Shown: positions 7,207-16,450, counted from the first letter of the stretch. The stretch: DNA of 64,000 nucleotides from Propionivibrio sp. (GCF_016790145.1 NZ_JAEUOI010000049.1:1-64000); one strand, 5' to 3'. A program made the numbers and translations. The notes: generated by a model from the sequence alone, not told the origin.

Positions 7207-8115
7207 ATGAAACGCCTATACGCAATCGTCCTCGCCGTGCTGCTGTCAGCCTTCGTGCTGCCCGCTCACGCCAGCCTCAAGATCTTTGCCACCGTTCCCG
7301 AGTGGGGCGCGCTGGCGCAGGAAATCGGCGGCGAGCAGGTCAAGGTCTACACCGCAACGAATGGCCTGCAAGACCCGCACCGCATCGATGCCAAGCCTTC
7401 GCTGATCGCCCAGGCGCGTTCGGCACAACTGGTGGTGGCGACGGGAGCCGAACTCGAAATCGGCTGGCTGCCGGTGGTCATCCGCGAATCCGGCAACGCA
7501 CGCATCCAGCCCGGCCAGCCCGGTTTCTTCGAAGCGGCACGCTACGTGACCATGCTCGATATCCCGGCAGTTCTCGACCGGGCGCACGGCGACGTGCACG
7601 CCGGCGGCAATCCGCACATCCAGACCGACCCGCGTAATCTGCTCAAGGTCGGCGAAGCGCTGAGCGCGCGCATGGCCGAGATCGATCCGGCCAATGCAGC
7701 GGCCTATCAGTCCGGCTACAAGGTGTTCGCCGACAAGCTGCGCAGCGCGATTGCGCGCTGGGAGAAGGAAGCCGCGCCGCTCAGGGGCGTGCCCATCCTC
7801 GTTCAGCACAGGGCTTTCCCGTATCTGCAAAACTGGCTCGGCTTGAAGGAGATTGGCAGTCTGGAGCCCAAACCCGGGGTCGAGGCGTCAAGCGCCTACC
7901 TCGCCGAGATCCTGGCGCAACAGGCGGTGCAACCGGCAAAAATGGTCATCCGCCCAGCCTATCAGTATGACACCCCCTCGCTGTGGATTTCCGAGCGCGC
8001 CAAAATACCCGCGGTAACACTACCGTTCACCATTGGCGGCACGCCGGAAGCGAAAGACCTGTTCTCGCTGTATGAGGATACGATTCGCCGTTTGCTCAAG
8101 GGCTGGCAAGGATGA
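7207..8115 (+). CDS. znuA: Metal ABC transporter substrate-binding protein (ZnuA/TroA family)
   Basis: 302 residues from ATG 7207 (AAGGATC ribosome site 6 bases upstream; start just before the signal peptide MKRLYAIVLAVLLSAFVLPAHA). Cluster A-I periplasmic binding protein. The three histidine ligands appear as DPHRIDAKPS, GNPHIQTDP and VQHRAFPYL, and an acidic fourth ligand is expected near the C-terminus. The His-rich loop typical of many ZnuA proteins is only a short HGDVHAGGNPH. Delivers Zn(II) (possibly Mn) to the ZnuB permease. Its stop overlaps the ATPase start by 4 bases. Zinc is favoured over manganese because of the Zur-like regulator. Confidence 0.88.
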   Translation: MKRLYAIVLAVLLSAFVLPAHASLKIFATVPEWGALAQEIGGEQVKVYTATNGLQDPHRIDAKPSLIAQARSAQLVVATGAELEIGWLPVVIRESGNARIQPGQPGFFEAARYVTMLDIPAVLDRAHGDVHAGGNPHIQTDPRNLLKVGEALSARMAEIDPANAAAYQSGYKVFADKLRSAIARWEKEAAPLRGVPILVQHRAFPYLQNWLGLKEIGSLEPKPGVEASSAYLAEILAQQAVQPAKMVIRPAYQYDTPSLWISERAKIPAVTLPFTIGGTPEAKDLFSLYEDTIRRLLKGWQG

Positions 8116-8681
8116 GCGCCGCCACCCTGTTCGAAGTCGATGCCCTGAGCGCCGGCTATGCGCGTCCGGTCGTAGGCCCGGTTTCCTTGCGCCTGGGCGG
8201 CGGTGAAGTGCTCGGCATCGTCGGCCCGAATGGCTGCGGCAAATCGACCCTGCTCGCCGCATTGACCGGATCGGCGCGGATTTTCTCGGGTCGCATCGAC
8301 AAGCGGCCGGGCCTGCGCATTTCCCTGCAGCAACAGCAGGCACCTGCCATCGAGGGTATCCCCTTCAACGGCGCCGAACTACTGTCCCTGACCGGCGCCA
8401 GCGCCGAGGGATTGCCGCCCTGGCTGGAATCGCGTCTCGCCGAGCGGCTCGATCGCCTGTCCGGCGGGCAGTTGCAATTTCTCTATCTGTGGGCCTGCCT
8501 CCAGGCGCCAGCCGATGTCGTGCTGCTCGACGAGCCGACCAACAATCTCGACCCGGATGGCATCTCATTTCTCGAAGGAGCGTTGCGTCGGCGAGCGGGC
8601 GAAGGAGCCAGTCTGCTCGTCGTCAGCCATGACGCGCGATTTATTGATGCGGTATGTGATCGCACGGTGGTGCTCGGATGA
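8112..8681 (+). CDS. znuC: Metal ABC transporter ATP-binding protein (ZnuC-like)
   Basis: 189 residues, shorter than typical ZnuC (~250) because the C-terminal metal-sensing extension is missing. Walker A GPNGCGKSTLL (about residues 36-46), Q-loop region with SLQQQQAP, signature LSGGQLQFLYLW, Walker B VVLLDEPTNNLD and switch His in VVSHDARF. Hydrolyses ATP to drive import through ZnuB. Overlaps both neighbours by ATGA, so the three transport genes are translationally coupled. Confidence 0.88.
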   Translation: MSAATLFEVDALSAGYARPVVGPVSLRLGGGEVLGIVGPNGCGKSTLLAALTGSARIFSGRIDKRPGLRISLQQQQAPAIEGIPFNGAELLSLTGASAEGLPPWLESRLAERLDRLSGGQLQFLYLWACLQAPADVVLLDEPTNNLDPDGISFLEGALRRRAGEGASLLVVSHDARFIDAVCDRTVVLG

Positions 8682-9490
8682 ATACTGAATTACTTTTCGA
8701 CCCGTTGTTTGCCGAGCCCTTTGTCACCGGTCTTGTCTTCGCCATTCTGTTGCCCTTGCTCGGTTGCTATCTACGCCTGCGCGACGAGTGGCTGGCGGCA
8801 CTGGCTTTCGCCCAGACCGCTGCCGCCGGTTCGTTGCTGGCCATGCTCTTCGGGTTGCCGCTGGTACTCGGCGGGCTGGTCGCCGCCGGTCTGGCGGCCA
8901 GTCTCAAGCACGCCTTTGAAGGCGCCACACGTGGCACCCAGGGTGCCGCCTACGCGATGCTGCTGCTGCTCGGCTGGGGCGTTTCGGTGCTGCTGGTAGC
9001 CAACCTGCCGCTCGCCGAACGCATGGGCCATGCACTGTTCGACGGCCAGCTTTACTTCACGGACCGCTCGCATCTGATCAACGCCGGGGTCTTTGCGCTG
9101 CTGTCGTTTTTCAGCCTGTACTGGCTGTCGCGCCGTCTGCTGCTGGCGCACTTCTTCCCCGACTTTTTCCGCGCGCGTGGTCTGTCCGAGCGCCGTGCGC
9201 ACTTTGCCTTCGACCTGCTGGTGGCCGGTGCGCTGGCGCTGTCGACCATGAGTGTCGGTGTGATGGGCGCTTTCGCGCTGATCTTCGTGCCGCCGCTGAT
9301 CGCCTTCAACTGGGCCGACGGCTGGCACCGGGCCTTGCTGCTGGCGGTGCTGAGCGGCCTTCTGGCGCATGTCGTGGCGTTTGCGCTGGCGCTATTGCTG
9401 GACCAGCCATTTGGGCCTCTGCTTGGCTTGCTCCTGGTCGGCATGGGTGTGTTGAGCGCTCTGCTACGCAGCTTAGGCGCTCGTCACTGA
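8678..9490 (+). CDS. znuB: Metal ABC transporter permease (ZnuB-like)
   Basis: 270 residues with about eight hydrophobic helices, including FVTGLVFAILLPLLGCYLRL at the N-terminus and LLVGMGVLSALL at the C-terminus. ABC-3 family layout: early FAQTAAAGSLLAMLFGLPL block and the MSVGVMGAFALIFVPPLIAF segment that docks on the ATPase. Inner-membrane pore of the zinc importer. Last gene of the operon beginning at zur; a ~100-base gap separates it from the next gene. Confidence 0.88.
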   Translation: MNTELLFDPLFAEPFVTGLVFAILLPLLGCYLRLRDEWLAALAFAQTAAAGSLLAMLFGLPLVLGGLVAAGLAASLKHAFEGATRGTQGAAYAMLLLLGWGVSVLLVANLPLAERMGHALFDGQLYFTDRSHLINAGVFALLSFFSLYWLSRRLLLAHFFPDFFRARGLSERRAHFAFDLLVAGALALSTMSVGVMGAFALIFVPPLIAFNWADGWHRALLLAVLSGLLAHVVAFALALLLDQPFGPLLGLLLVGMGVLSALLRSLGARH

Positions 9491-9589
9491 TCAGGGCATC
9501 AAAACCAGAAAACGGGCTGAAATTGCAGAGTGCAGGGGGATGTGTTAAAACAGACGCCTGTCGATCAAGTCGGTTTGTCACTGCGGACT

Positions 9590-10837
9590 ATGGTTTTCTC
9601 TTTTTTCAAAAAAACGCCGGAAAAAATGGTCTCCAGGCCGGCTGCCGTACCTCGTGCCAAAGAGGCGCGTCAGGAAGCGCCTCTGGCGCCAAGGGAAAGT
9701 GCGCCCGCTGATACGCCCGTACCTTCCGGCGCGTCGGCCAAGTCCAGTACCACGCCTGCGCCAAAGCTTGCCATCGAAGACCCTTCATCGCTCGACTTCA
9801 GTGATTTCGTATTCAGTGAGAGTTCGCCGGATTTCCACACAGAAGCTGAAATTGACCCGGTCGATTCCGAAGCCCAGGAAGCAGCGATTCTCTATGCCAA
9901 CGGGCAGGACGAAATGGTTCGCACACTGCTTGAGAATGCCGTACGCATTCATCACTTCGGTCCGGGGGAGCGCTTGTGGATGATGCTTTTCGACCTCTAC
10001 AAACTGAGCGGACAAAAGGCGGCATTCGAAGCGCTGGAGATTGATTACGCCCAGTCCTTTGAAAAATCGCCGCCCGGCTGGCGCGACAAATCCAGCGGGC
10101 AGGCAAAAACCAAGGAAGTGCTTGCCGGAAGCTTTTTGTTCCGGGGAACCCTGACCGGCGATAACAACACGGCGTTCGACGCCATTAGCCAGGCGCTCGA
10201 AAAGAATCCGAGGCTGCGTCTCGATCTCTCGAAGGTCAGTCGCCTCGATGCCGGAGGGTGTGCTCGCTTGCTGAGCCTTTTGCAGCAGGCAAGAAAAGCC
10301 AGGCGCGAAATCGAGTTGCTGGGTCGAGACACACTGCAAGCGCTGCTCGAAAAGTGCGTCGAGAGTGGGCGGAGCGAAGACAAGGAATGCTGGCTTATGC
10401 TCCTGGAATTGCGCCAGCTGCAGGGGCAGTACGAGAGATTCGAGGATTTGGCAATAAACTATGCGGTGACCTTCGAGGTTTCGCCGCCGTCCTGGGAGGC
10501 CAAACGGGTCGCCGCACCCGAGCCGGTAGCTCAGATAGCAAGGGATCCGGTTGGCGATGAGGTGGACGTTGACGCCTACGGGCTGCATGGCGATATCAAG
10601 GCGTCTCGTTTTGGCGATCTGGCGGCGTATGCCGGGGTGCACGATCCGGTGCTCATCGATTGCGTTGCCCTGAAACGTATCGATTTCATCAGTGCCGGTG
10701 CGCTGCTCAATGTGTTGACGACGATCCGGCGCAGCGGCAAGCAGATCGTCTTTCGCTACCCCAACCATCTCGTTGCCGAGCTATTCGGTGTCGTTGGACT
10801 GAAAGCGGTAGCGAGCATCATCTTTGCAAAACACTAG
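9590..10837 (+). CDS. STAS-domain protein with an internally duplicated module
   Basis: 415 residues from ATG 9590 (MVFSFFKKTPEK); a GTG at 9530 is an upstream alternative. A low-complexity Pro/Ala/Lys linker (residues ~15-65) leads to two copies of a helical unit plus STAS fold. Copy 1: LWMMLFDLYKLSGQKAAFEA, then SFEKSPPGW and STAS segment FRGTLTGDNNTAFDAI...LRLDLSKVSRLDAGGCARLL. Copy 2: CWLMLLELRQLQGQYERFED, then TFEVSPPSWE and LHGDIKASRFGDL...VLIDCVALKRIDFISAGALL. No enzymatic motifs; STAS domains mediate protein-protein signalling. Lies 9 bases before hslV on the same strand, so probably co-transcribed with the HslVU protease. Exact partner unknown. Confidence 0.8.
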   Translation: MVFSFFKKTPEKMVSRPAAVPRAKEARQEAPLAPRESAPADTPVPSGASAKSSTTPAPKLAIEDPSSLDFSDFVFSESSPDFHTEAEIDPVDSEAQEAAILYANGQDEMVRTLLENAVRIHHFGPGERLWMMLFDLYKLSGQKAAFEALEIDYAQSFEKSPPGWRDKSSGQAKTKEVLAGSFLFRGTLTGDNNTAFDAISQALEKNPRLRLDLSKVSRLDAGGCARLLSLLQQARKARREIELLGRDTLQALLEKCVESGRSEDKECWLMLLELRQLQGQYERFEDLAINYAVTFEVSPPSWEAKRVAAPEPVAQIARDPVGDEVDVDAYGLHGDIKASRFGDLAAYAGVHDPVLIDCVALKRIDFISAGALLNVLTTIRRSGKQIVFRYPNHLVAELFGVVGLKAVASIIFAKH

Positions 10838-10846
10838 GGTTTAGTC

Positions 10847-11383
10847 ATGGAGCAATACCACGGCACGACGATCCTGTCGGTGCGTCGAGGCCAGCGGGTG
10901 GCGATGGGCGGCGACGGACAGGTCACGCTCGGCAACATCGTCATCAAGGCCAGTGCGCGCAAGGTTCGGCGCATTCATCAGGGAAAGATTCTGGCCGGCT
11001 TTGCCGGCGGCACGGCGGATGCATTCACGCTCTTTGAGCGTTTCGAAGCCAAGCTCGACAAGCATCAGGGTAATTTACTGCGCTCGGCGGTCGAACTGGC
11101 CAAGGACTGGCGCAGTGACCGGGCGCTGCGCCGGCTGGAGGCGATGCTGGCTGTGGCCGATCAGGAAAATTCACTGGTGATTACCGGCAACGGCGACGTC
11201 CTGGAGCCTGAGTACGGCATTGTCGCCATTGGTTCAGGCGGCGCTTTTGCCCAGTCGGCGGCACGTGCGTTGATCGAGAATACCGAACTCGATCCGGCCG
11301 AGGTCATCCGCAAGTCGCTCACCATCGCTGGCGATCTGTGCATCTACACCAACCACAGCTTAACCATCGAGACGCTTGACTGA
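10847..11383 (+). CDS. hslV: ATP-dependent protease proteolytic subunit HslV
   Basis: 178 residues. Begins [15 protein letters not shown]; the propeptide MEQYHG is removed to expose the N-terminal threonine nucleophile (TTILSV), as in other betaproteobacteria. [25 protein letters not shown] and [22 protein letters not shown] are the hallmark blocks. Forms the ClpQ-type dodecameric chamber capped by HslU; heat-shock-linked degradation of misfolded and regulatory proteins in the cytoplasm. hslU follows after 37 bases. Confidence 0.98.
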   Translation: MEQYHGTTILSVRRGQRVAMGGDGQVTLGNIVIKASARKVRRIHQGKILAGFAGGTADAFTLFERFEAKLDKHQGNLLRSAVELAKDWRSDRALRRLEAMLAVADQENSLVITGNGDVLEPEYGIVAIGSGGAFAQSAARALIENTELDPAEVIRKSLTIAGDLCIYTNHSLTIETLD

Positions 11384-11420
11384 ATGGTCTTGTGGCCACT
11401 GATCACAGCGCAGGATTGAC

Positions 11421-12752
11421 ATGACTCAACTGACTCCGCAGGACATTGTTAACGAACTCGACAAGCACATTGTCGGGCAGGGAAAGGCCAAGAAGGCCGT
11501 TGCCATCGCGCTGCGCAACCGTTGGCGGCGCGCGCAGGTTGAAGAGCCCTTGCGCCAGGAAATCACCCCCAAGAACATTCTGATGATCGGGCCGACCGGT
11601 GTCGGCAAGACCGAGATTGCGCGTCGTCTGGCGAGGCTGGCGCACGCGCCATTCATCAAGATCGAGGCGACCAAATTCACCGAGGTCGGTTATGTCGGGC
11701 GCGATGTTGAAACGATCATTCGCGATCTGGCCGAAATTGCCATCAAGAACGGTCGCGATCAGGCAATGAAGGCCGTTCGCGTGCGCGCCGACGATGCAGC
11801 CGAGGAACGCATTCTCGATGTCTTGCTGCCGCCGGCACGGGGAAATTTTTTCAACGATACGCAAGCGGCCGACGAGGGAGCAACACGGCAGAAGTTCCGC
11901 AAGAAATTGCGCGAAGGACTGCTTGATGACAAGGAGATTGAAATCGAGCTGGCCGGGCCGGCGATGCAGGCCGAGATCTTTGCCCCGCCCGGAATGGAGG
12001 AACTGACTTCGCAGATCCAGGGCATGTTTCAGAACATGGGCGGTGCGCGCAAGAAGTCGAGAAAGCTGAAGATCAGCGAAGCGCGCAAGCTGCTGGTCGA
12101 AGAAGAAGCGGGCAAGCTGGTCAACGACGAAGAGGTCAAGCACGATGCCGTGCGTGACGTCGAGCAGAACGGCATCGTCTTCCTCGACGAGATCGATAAG
12201 ATTACCTCGCGCAGCGATTCGCATGGTGCCGATGTCTCGCGCCAGGGCGTGCAGCGCGACCTGCTGCCGCTGGTCGAGGGAACGACAGTCTCAACCAAAT
12301 ACGGAATGATCCGCACCGATCATGTGCTGTTCATCGCCAGCGGCGCCTTCCATCTGGCCAAGCCCTCGGATCTTATTCCGGAATTGCAGGGACGCTTTCC
12401 GATCCGCGTTGAACTCGATTCACTCTCGGTGGCCGATTTCGAGCAGATTCTGACCCAGACCGATGCCTGTCTGACCATGCAGTATCAGGCGCTGCTGGCC
12501 ACCGAGGGTGTCTCGCTTGAATTCCTGCCGGATGGCATCCAGCGCCTGGCCGAGGTGGCCTGGTCGGTCAATGAGCGCACCGAAAACATCGGCGCACGCC
12601 GCCTGTACACCGTCATGGAGCGGCTGCTTGAAGAGGTTTCGTTCAGTGCCGGCAGCGCAGGGGAGCAAACGATCCGGATCGACGCCGAGTATGTTGATGG
12701 GCGACTCGAAGAACTGGCCAAGAACGAGGACTTGTCGCGCTACGTTCTTTAG
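11421..12752 (+). CDS. hslU: HslU ATPase subunit of the HslVU protease
   Basis: 443 residues, standard length. Starts [20 protein letters not shown]; Walker [16 protein letters not shown] at residues 57-71; the intermediate (I) domain spans roughly 110-230; Walker [13 protein letters not shown]-terminal [12 protein letters not shown] tail that docks into HslV. AAA+ unfoldase that feeds substrates to HslV. Its stop lies 4 bases from the end of the convergent usp gene. Confidence 0.98.
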   Translation: MTQLTPQDIVNELDKHIVGQGKAKKAVAIALRNRWRRAQVEEPLRQEITPKNILMIGPTGVGKTEIARRLARLAHAPFIKIEATKFTEVGYVGRDVETIIRDLAEIAIKNGRDQAMKAVRVRADDAAEERILDVLLPPARGNFFNDTQAADEGATRQKFRKKLREGLLDDKEIEIELAGPAMQAEIFAPPGMEELTSQIQGMFQNMGGARKKSRKLKISEARKLLVEEEAGKLVNDEEVKHDAVRDVEQNGIVFLDEIDKITSRSDSHGADVSRQGVQRDLLPLVEGTTVSTKYGMIRTDHVLFIASGAFHLAKPSDLIPELQGRFPIRVELDSLSVADFEQILTQTDACLTMQYQALLATEGVSLEFLPDGIQRLAEVAWSVNERTENIGARRLYTVMERLLEEVSFSAGSAGEQTIRIDAEYVDGRLEELAKNEDLSRYVL

Positions 12753-12756
12753 CGCT

Positions 12757-13188
12757 TTACTTGACGAGCAATACGGGGATATCCGAAAGCTGCAGGACTT
12801 TCAGCGTAATCGACCCCAGGAGCAACTCCTTGAGCGCCCCCCGGCCGTGCGTGCCCATGACGATCTGGTCACACTGCAACGATTTGGCCAGGCCGGTGAT
12901 CACTTCAGCCACCCTGCCGACTTCCAGGTGACAGACATAGCGGGCGCCAGCCGCATCAAGCAGCGCGCAGGCGCCGCGCAAGGCCTGCTCGCTCTGCTCA
13001 CGATGAAAGGCGGCCGTCTGCTCGTGGCTGACGAAACGGCTGACATCGTGCGAAAAGGGCGTCTGAACGTTAACCAGGTGGATCTCGAGATCTTCGGGGC
13101 TGAGGTAAAGGGCGCGTTTTGAAATAAGCAATGCCACGCCCCGTAGAGCGCATTCGGAACCGTCAATCGGTAGAAGTACCCGTTTCAT
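12757..13188 (-). CDS. Universal stress protein (UspA family)
   Basis: 143 residues, single Usp domain. N-terminus MKRVLLPIDGSECALRGVALL and C-terminal ATP-binding block IVMGTHGRGALKELLLGSITLKVL match ATP-binding Usp proteins. Cytoplasmic stress-response protein, usually induced by starvation or anaerobiosis. Convergent with hslU. The 174 bases upstream (13189-13362) contain no convincing gene. Confidence 0.92.
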   Translation of the reverse strand: MKRVLLPIDGSECALRGVALLISKRALYLSPEDLEIHLVNVQTPFSHDVSRFVSHEQTAAFHREQSEQALRGACALLDAAGARYVCHLEVGRVAEVITGLAKSLQCDQIVMGTHGRGALKELLLGSITLKVLQLSDIPVLLVK

Positions 13189-13362
13189 AAAATGGCTTTC
13201 GTCGGTGAAGAAGCGTGACTAGCACGCAGGCAGGCAAAAATTGTCCGGCAGGAAAATCGACTTATCCCTGCCTTGGGGTGACTGTATCCATTTGTACCGC
13301 AAATCGGAAACCAGGAAAACAGGAGTGTGAAGATTTCTTCGCTTGAACCATTTTCCCCTGGG

Positions 13363-14049
13363 TCATGCGGCCGCTGTCTTGCGGGCGACCAGAACCCTGC
13401 CAATGATGAGGGTCAGCGCTGCAAAGGTGATCGGCACGATCTGCTGCAAGACATGAAATTCGAGATCCACCCAGTCCTTGATGACGGGGTCGGTGACGGC
13501 CATTTCACCGGCGACATAACCAATCAGACCGGCACCGATGGTGATGATCACCGGAAAACGTTGCATCAGTCGAAGCAGCATGTTCGCTCCAAAAACAACG
13601 AGTGGAATCGACAGGCCGAGGCCAATGACCAGAAGGGGAATACTGCCTCTGGCTGCTGCCGCGACACCCAGAACATTGTCCAGGCTCATCACCATGTCGG
13701 CAAAAAGTATAGTCCGGATGGCGGCGGCGAGACTGCGGCCAGGTTCGATATCGCTTTCGCCTTCGTCTGAATCGAGAAGCCGGATGCCAATCCACATCAG
13801 AAAAACGGAGCCGATCAGCTTGAGGTAGGGCATGGTCAGCAATGTCACTGCCGTGAGGGTCAGCACGATGCGCATGGTGATCGCGGCAGCGGCACCCCAG
13901 GCCACCGCTTTTCTTTGCTGCTCGGGCGGCAATGCGCGTGCGGCCAGGGCAATTACAAGTGCATTGTCGCCGGAGAGCACGATGTCAATTCCGATGATCT
14001 GCACAAGCGGAATCAGAAACTCCTGCGTCGAAGATAGAAATTCAAGCAT
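13363..14049 (-). CDS. TerC/YjbE-family integral membrane protein
   Basis: 228 residues from ATG 14049 (MLEFLSSTQEFLIPLVQIIG); longer upstream reading frame discarded because the family starts here. Seven hydrophobic helices; conserved acidic blocks IDIVLSGDNALVIALAA and FADMVMSLDNVLGVAAAA are the two TerC metal-binding motifs. Family members export Mn(II) or help metalate exported proteins. No yybP-ykoY type leader was recognised upstream (14050-14244). Neighbours give no further clue. Confidence 0.88.
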   Translation of the reverse strand: MLEFLSSTQEFLIPLVQIIGIDIVLSGDNALVIALAARALPPEQQRKAVAWGAAAAITMRIVLTLTAVTLLTMPYLKLIGSVFLMWIGIRLLDSDEGESDIEPGRSLAAAIRTILFADMVMSLDNVLGVAAAARGSIPLLVIGLGLSIPLVVFGANMLLRLMQRFPVIITIGAGLIGYVAGEMAVTDPVIKDWVDLEFHVLQQIVPITFAALTLIIGRVLVARKTAAA

Positions 14050-14243
14050 CCTGGGCGTTCTGCCGGTCCGATCAGTCAGGTATCCATGATACAGGCTGAC
14101 GGCACACATGAGCATGGGCCTGGGCTGCGTCTGTTTGCACCAGAAAAGCCCAGTCCTGGGTTGCTCTGTGGCCAGGCCGGTGGAAGAGAACGAGATCAGC
14201 CTGGCCAAAAATCGAATTCGGATTCCTTTGATAGAACAAATGA

Positions 14244-14275
14244 ACTATCGATTGACAGATTTTCGGGGGCGGTGA
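14244..14275 (-). repeat. Copy 1 of a 32-base conserved motif
   Basis: 26 of 32 bases match positions 15469-15500. Shared core (plus strand): GACAG.TTTTCGGG.GC.GTGA preceded by ACTAT. It covers the end of the hypothetical gene and lies ~195 bases upstream of the TerC-family start, read in the same orientation as copy 2 relative to the minus-strand genes. Confidence 0.5.
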
Positions 14276-14649
14276 GATTTGAGTCTCACCAGGTCAGGCT
14301 CCTGGGCTACCCCGTTATCATCCTCATTGATGGCGTCGCTTTGGCCTTCACACCACCCCAAAGCATAAATATCAAGTTCGTCACGGTTCATTCCCTTTTG
14401 GAATTCATAGACAGACGCAACGGCTTGCGAGAACATCATTACATTCATATCGTTGGCTTCCTGGTAAGCCATGCTTTTCGGGAATCCATCATCTCTGAGC
14501 TGGGCCAGCTTATTAACGATCACGACGTACTTTACGCATGTGAGATCATCAAATTCGTCGAGATCTTCTGCATGTGCGGATCCGATGCAAGCCAGAAGCA
14601 ATACAAGGGTGAAATAACAAGGAAATGCATTTTCGCTGCGCTTGCGCAT
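14245..14649 (-). CDS. Hypothetical secreted protein
   Basis: 134 residues. Signal peptide at 1-27 (CYFTLVLLLACIGSAHA, cleavage before ED). The mature part is acidic with two cysteines (in LTCVKYV and GWCEGQ) that could form a disulfide, and a basic tail KSHRPRKSVNR. No family recognised. Its 3' end overlaps a 32-base motif repeated near 15469-15500. Judged real from the clear signal peptide and codon use, but no functional assignment is possible. Confidence 0.55.
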   Translation of the reverse strand: MRKRSENAFPCYFTLVLLLACIGSAHAEDLDEFDDLTCVKYVVIVNKLAQLRDDGFPKSMAYQEANDMNVMMFSQAVASVYEFQKGMNRDELDIYALGWCEGQSDAINEDDNGVAQEPDLVRLKSHRPRKSVNR

Positions 14650-14730
14650 GATTAACTTCCACTCCGTTGGCTGGTGGTTAAACCCTTCAAGTACGCGTTC
14701 GATACAGAATCGTCAAGGGTTGCTGGCATG

Positions 14731-15411
14731 TCAATCAGCCATGAACCGGCCAAGCGATGACTGACCCAGCTTCGCTTGTTTCTGCAAATGGTGACGCGTA
14801 TAAGGCTTGCTATTCCCGGACAGCAGCAAGGAGGCTTTGACTTCCCAGTCATGCGTAGGCAGATATTCTGAAGTGGATGTGCCAAACGCCAATAACAGAA
14901 CGAGTGGGGAAAGGCGAGCAAACCAGGGCCGCTGGATAGTACCTTTCATCGCATTCAGCGCTAAAACGCTCACCGCCATGCCCAGTATCCAGGCGGAAAC
15001 GACTTCGCTATGGGTATGCGTGTCGAGAGCAACGCGTGAAACACCTACGCCGGCTCCAAGCAACAGGCCAAAGCCAGCTCCAGCAAGGCTGATACGCTGC
15101 TCCTCAGACGCCAGAAGCCAACTGAAAAACACGGGCAACACTGAAGTTGCAAGCAAGGTATGCCCACTGATTCCGGTGAAGTCGAGATATGAAATGCCGA
15201 AACCCCAGCCAAAAAAAAGTACCTTGGTGGCCAAAGTCACCATGACGGCCAGGGCAAGCGCTATCAGCCAGATGCGGACGGCCTCCTTCTGGAAAGATTG
15301 CCAAAGACCTGTTGCTGAAATGACCAGAACAGGCATCATCAGGCCAGTCGAACCCAGGTGAGTGAGGACGCTCCAGAGGTACGCTGTATTCAGTTGTTTT
15401 CCTGCAATCAA
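14731..15411 (-). CDS. PAP2-family (acid phosphatase/lipid phosphatase-like) membrane protein
   Basis: About 226 residues from a TTG at 15411; an ATG at 15525 is in frame, but a TATAAT box at 15448-15453 lies between, which favours the shorter form. Five to six hydrophobic helices. PAP2 motif 2 appears as TGISGHTLLATSVL and motif 3 as GVSRVALDTHTHSEVVSAW with the catalytic histidine. Motif 1 is weak (KVLFFGWG), so it may act on an undecaprenyl- or phosphatidyl-phosphate, or be a divergent member. C-terminal ~50 residues are polar. Start uncertain; family fairly sure. Confidence 0.75.
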   Translation of the reverse strand: MIAGKQLNTAYLWSVLTHLGSTGLMMPVLVISATGLWQSFQKEAVRIWLIALALAVMVTLATKVLFFGWGFGISYLDFTGISGHTLLATSVLPVFFSWLLASEEQRISLAGAGFGLLLGAGVGVSRVALDTHTHSEVVSAWILGMAVSVLALNAMKGTIQRPWFARLSPLVLLLAFGTSTSEYLPTHDWEVKASLLLSGNSKPYTRHHLQKQAKLGQSSLGRFMAD

Positions 15412-15447
15412 GGATAAGGATCGAGAGGATAGGGTAGTATTTCCTGG

Positions 15448-15500
15448 ATTATAGCGTATGGAAAATTTACTATTGACCGACAGGTTTTCGGGAGCTGTGA
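15448..15500 (-). promoter_or_regulatory. TATAAT box for the PAP2 gene with copy 2 of the 32-base motif upstream
   Basis: On the minus strand a perfect -10 hexamer TATAAT (15448-15453) is preceded by the motif CGAAAACCTGTCGGTCAATA within 15469-15500, which is repeated at 14244-14275 (26/32 identity). No good -35 hexamer is seen at 16-18 bases, so the motif may be an activator site replacing the -35 box. Confidence 0.5.
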
Positions 15501-15586
15501 AGCGCCAGCTTTTGGTGCTCGCCATGGCGAATGTATGCGGGCCCGGCATACAGGTATGATGATCTGAGGCATTGCGCGGAGTACAC

Positions 15587-16048
15587 ATGGCAACTACACA
15601 ATGGACGTGCAAACTGACGCTGATCGTCGTGCTGGCGTTGGGCGGCTGTTCGGGTGGAATACCGGCCAATACGGGCCAGAACGGTAGCACGCTTGCGCCC
15701 TGCCCGGCTTCGCCAAACTGCGTGTCGTCACTGGCCAGCGCTGAAAGCCAGCGGGTTGCAGCCTTGCCCTACAGCGGCGATGCGGCGCAGGCGCAAAGCC
15801 GGCTGCTTGGCGTGCTGAAGGGCATGGAGAGAGTGCACATTGTGCGCGTCGAAGAAGCTTATATTCATGCCGAATTCCGCTCGGCGCTGCTCGGCTTTGT
15901 GGACGATGTTGAATTTCTTTTCGATCCGCCCGGCACCATTCAGATTCGCTCGGCGTCGCGCCTCGGCTACTCCGATTTCGGCGTGAATCGTGAGCGCGTG
16001 ACGGCTATCCACGCCCTCTTCGCCGCTTCGGCCAAAGCGAACTCATGA
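15587..16048 (+). CDS. DUF1499-family lipoprotein
   Basis: 153 residues. Lipobox LALGGC at about residues 17-22 indicates an outer- or inner-membrane lipoprotein. Family blocks CPASPNCVSS, VRVEEAYIHAEFRSALLGFVDDVEFLFDPPG and IQIRSASRLGYSDFGVNRERV are typical of DUF1499. Function unknown. Divergent from the PAP2 gene; the start is decided by ATG 15587 directly before the signal peptide. Confidence 0.88.
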   Translation: MATTQWTCKLTLIVVLALGGCSGGIPANTGQNGSTLAPCPASPNCVSSLASAESQRVAALPYSGDAAQAQSRLLGVLKGMERVHIVRVEEAYIHAEFRSALLGFVDDVEFLFDPPGTIQIRSASRLGYSDFGVNRERVTAIHALFAASAKANS

Positions 16049-16450
16049 GCGTCCTGAGTGTTGACTGCGGGGGAATGTAATCATCGCGCTGTGCGCGATT
16101 GGCTCAAGGCGAATTCTCCGGTGCAGTTCTCTGTTCATGTCAGCGGAAGCGATCAATACGGTACTGGAAGCCTGCCCCGCGTGGCTCCCAATTTTTCAGC
16201 TTTGAGTGTTTCAAACGGTCTGCATGCCAGGAAGGGCAAGTATCTGCAAATGCTCGCTCGCAGAAGGCCATGTTTGTGCGCTGCTCACGTAAAGATGCTC
16301 CAGGATCGCCAATCGACGGGTGTTGCAGGGCAGAGGCTGAAAAACCGTGGTTTAATTTTCCGTGGATTTAGAGCGGATCGGGAGGCCATCGATAAAGCAG
16401 AGTGCTTCAAGTCTCAAGGGAAAGGCAATATCAATTGGTTCCCAGATCGC
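16049..16450. other. Intergenic stretch of about 400 bases without a recognised gene
   Basis: Only weak short frames occur. A perfect 7-base hairpin (ATCGCGC-TGT-GCGCGAT, 16083-16099) lies 34 bases after the DUF1499 stop and may mark transcript ends, although no T-run follows. No PIN-domain toxin partner for the adjacent VapB-like remnant could be read here. Confidence 0.45.

Noticed and set aside
13185..13403. 72-codon minus-strand frame between usp and terC
   Set aside because: Overlaps the terC end, no ribosome site and no protein-like composition.
14050..14244. Possible yybP-ykoY manganese riboswitch before the TerC gene
   Set aside because: The conserved GGGGAGUA and associated junction sequences are missing.
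15448..15525. PAP2 protein start at ATG 15525
   Set aside because: Would place a strong TATAAT box inside the coding region and adds residues unlike the family N-terminus; kept only as an alternative.
16100..16440. Possible PIN-domain toxin partner for the VapB-like fragment
   Set aside because: Minus-strand frames here are very short and lack the conserved acidic residues of PIN domains.
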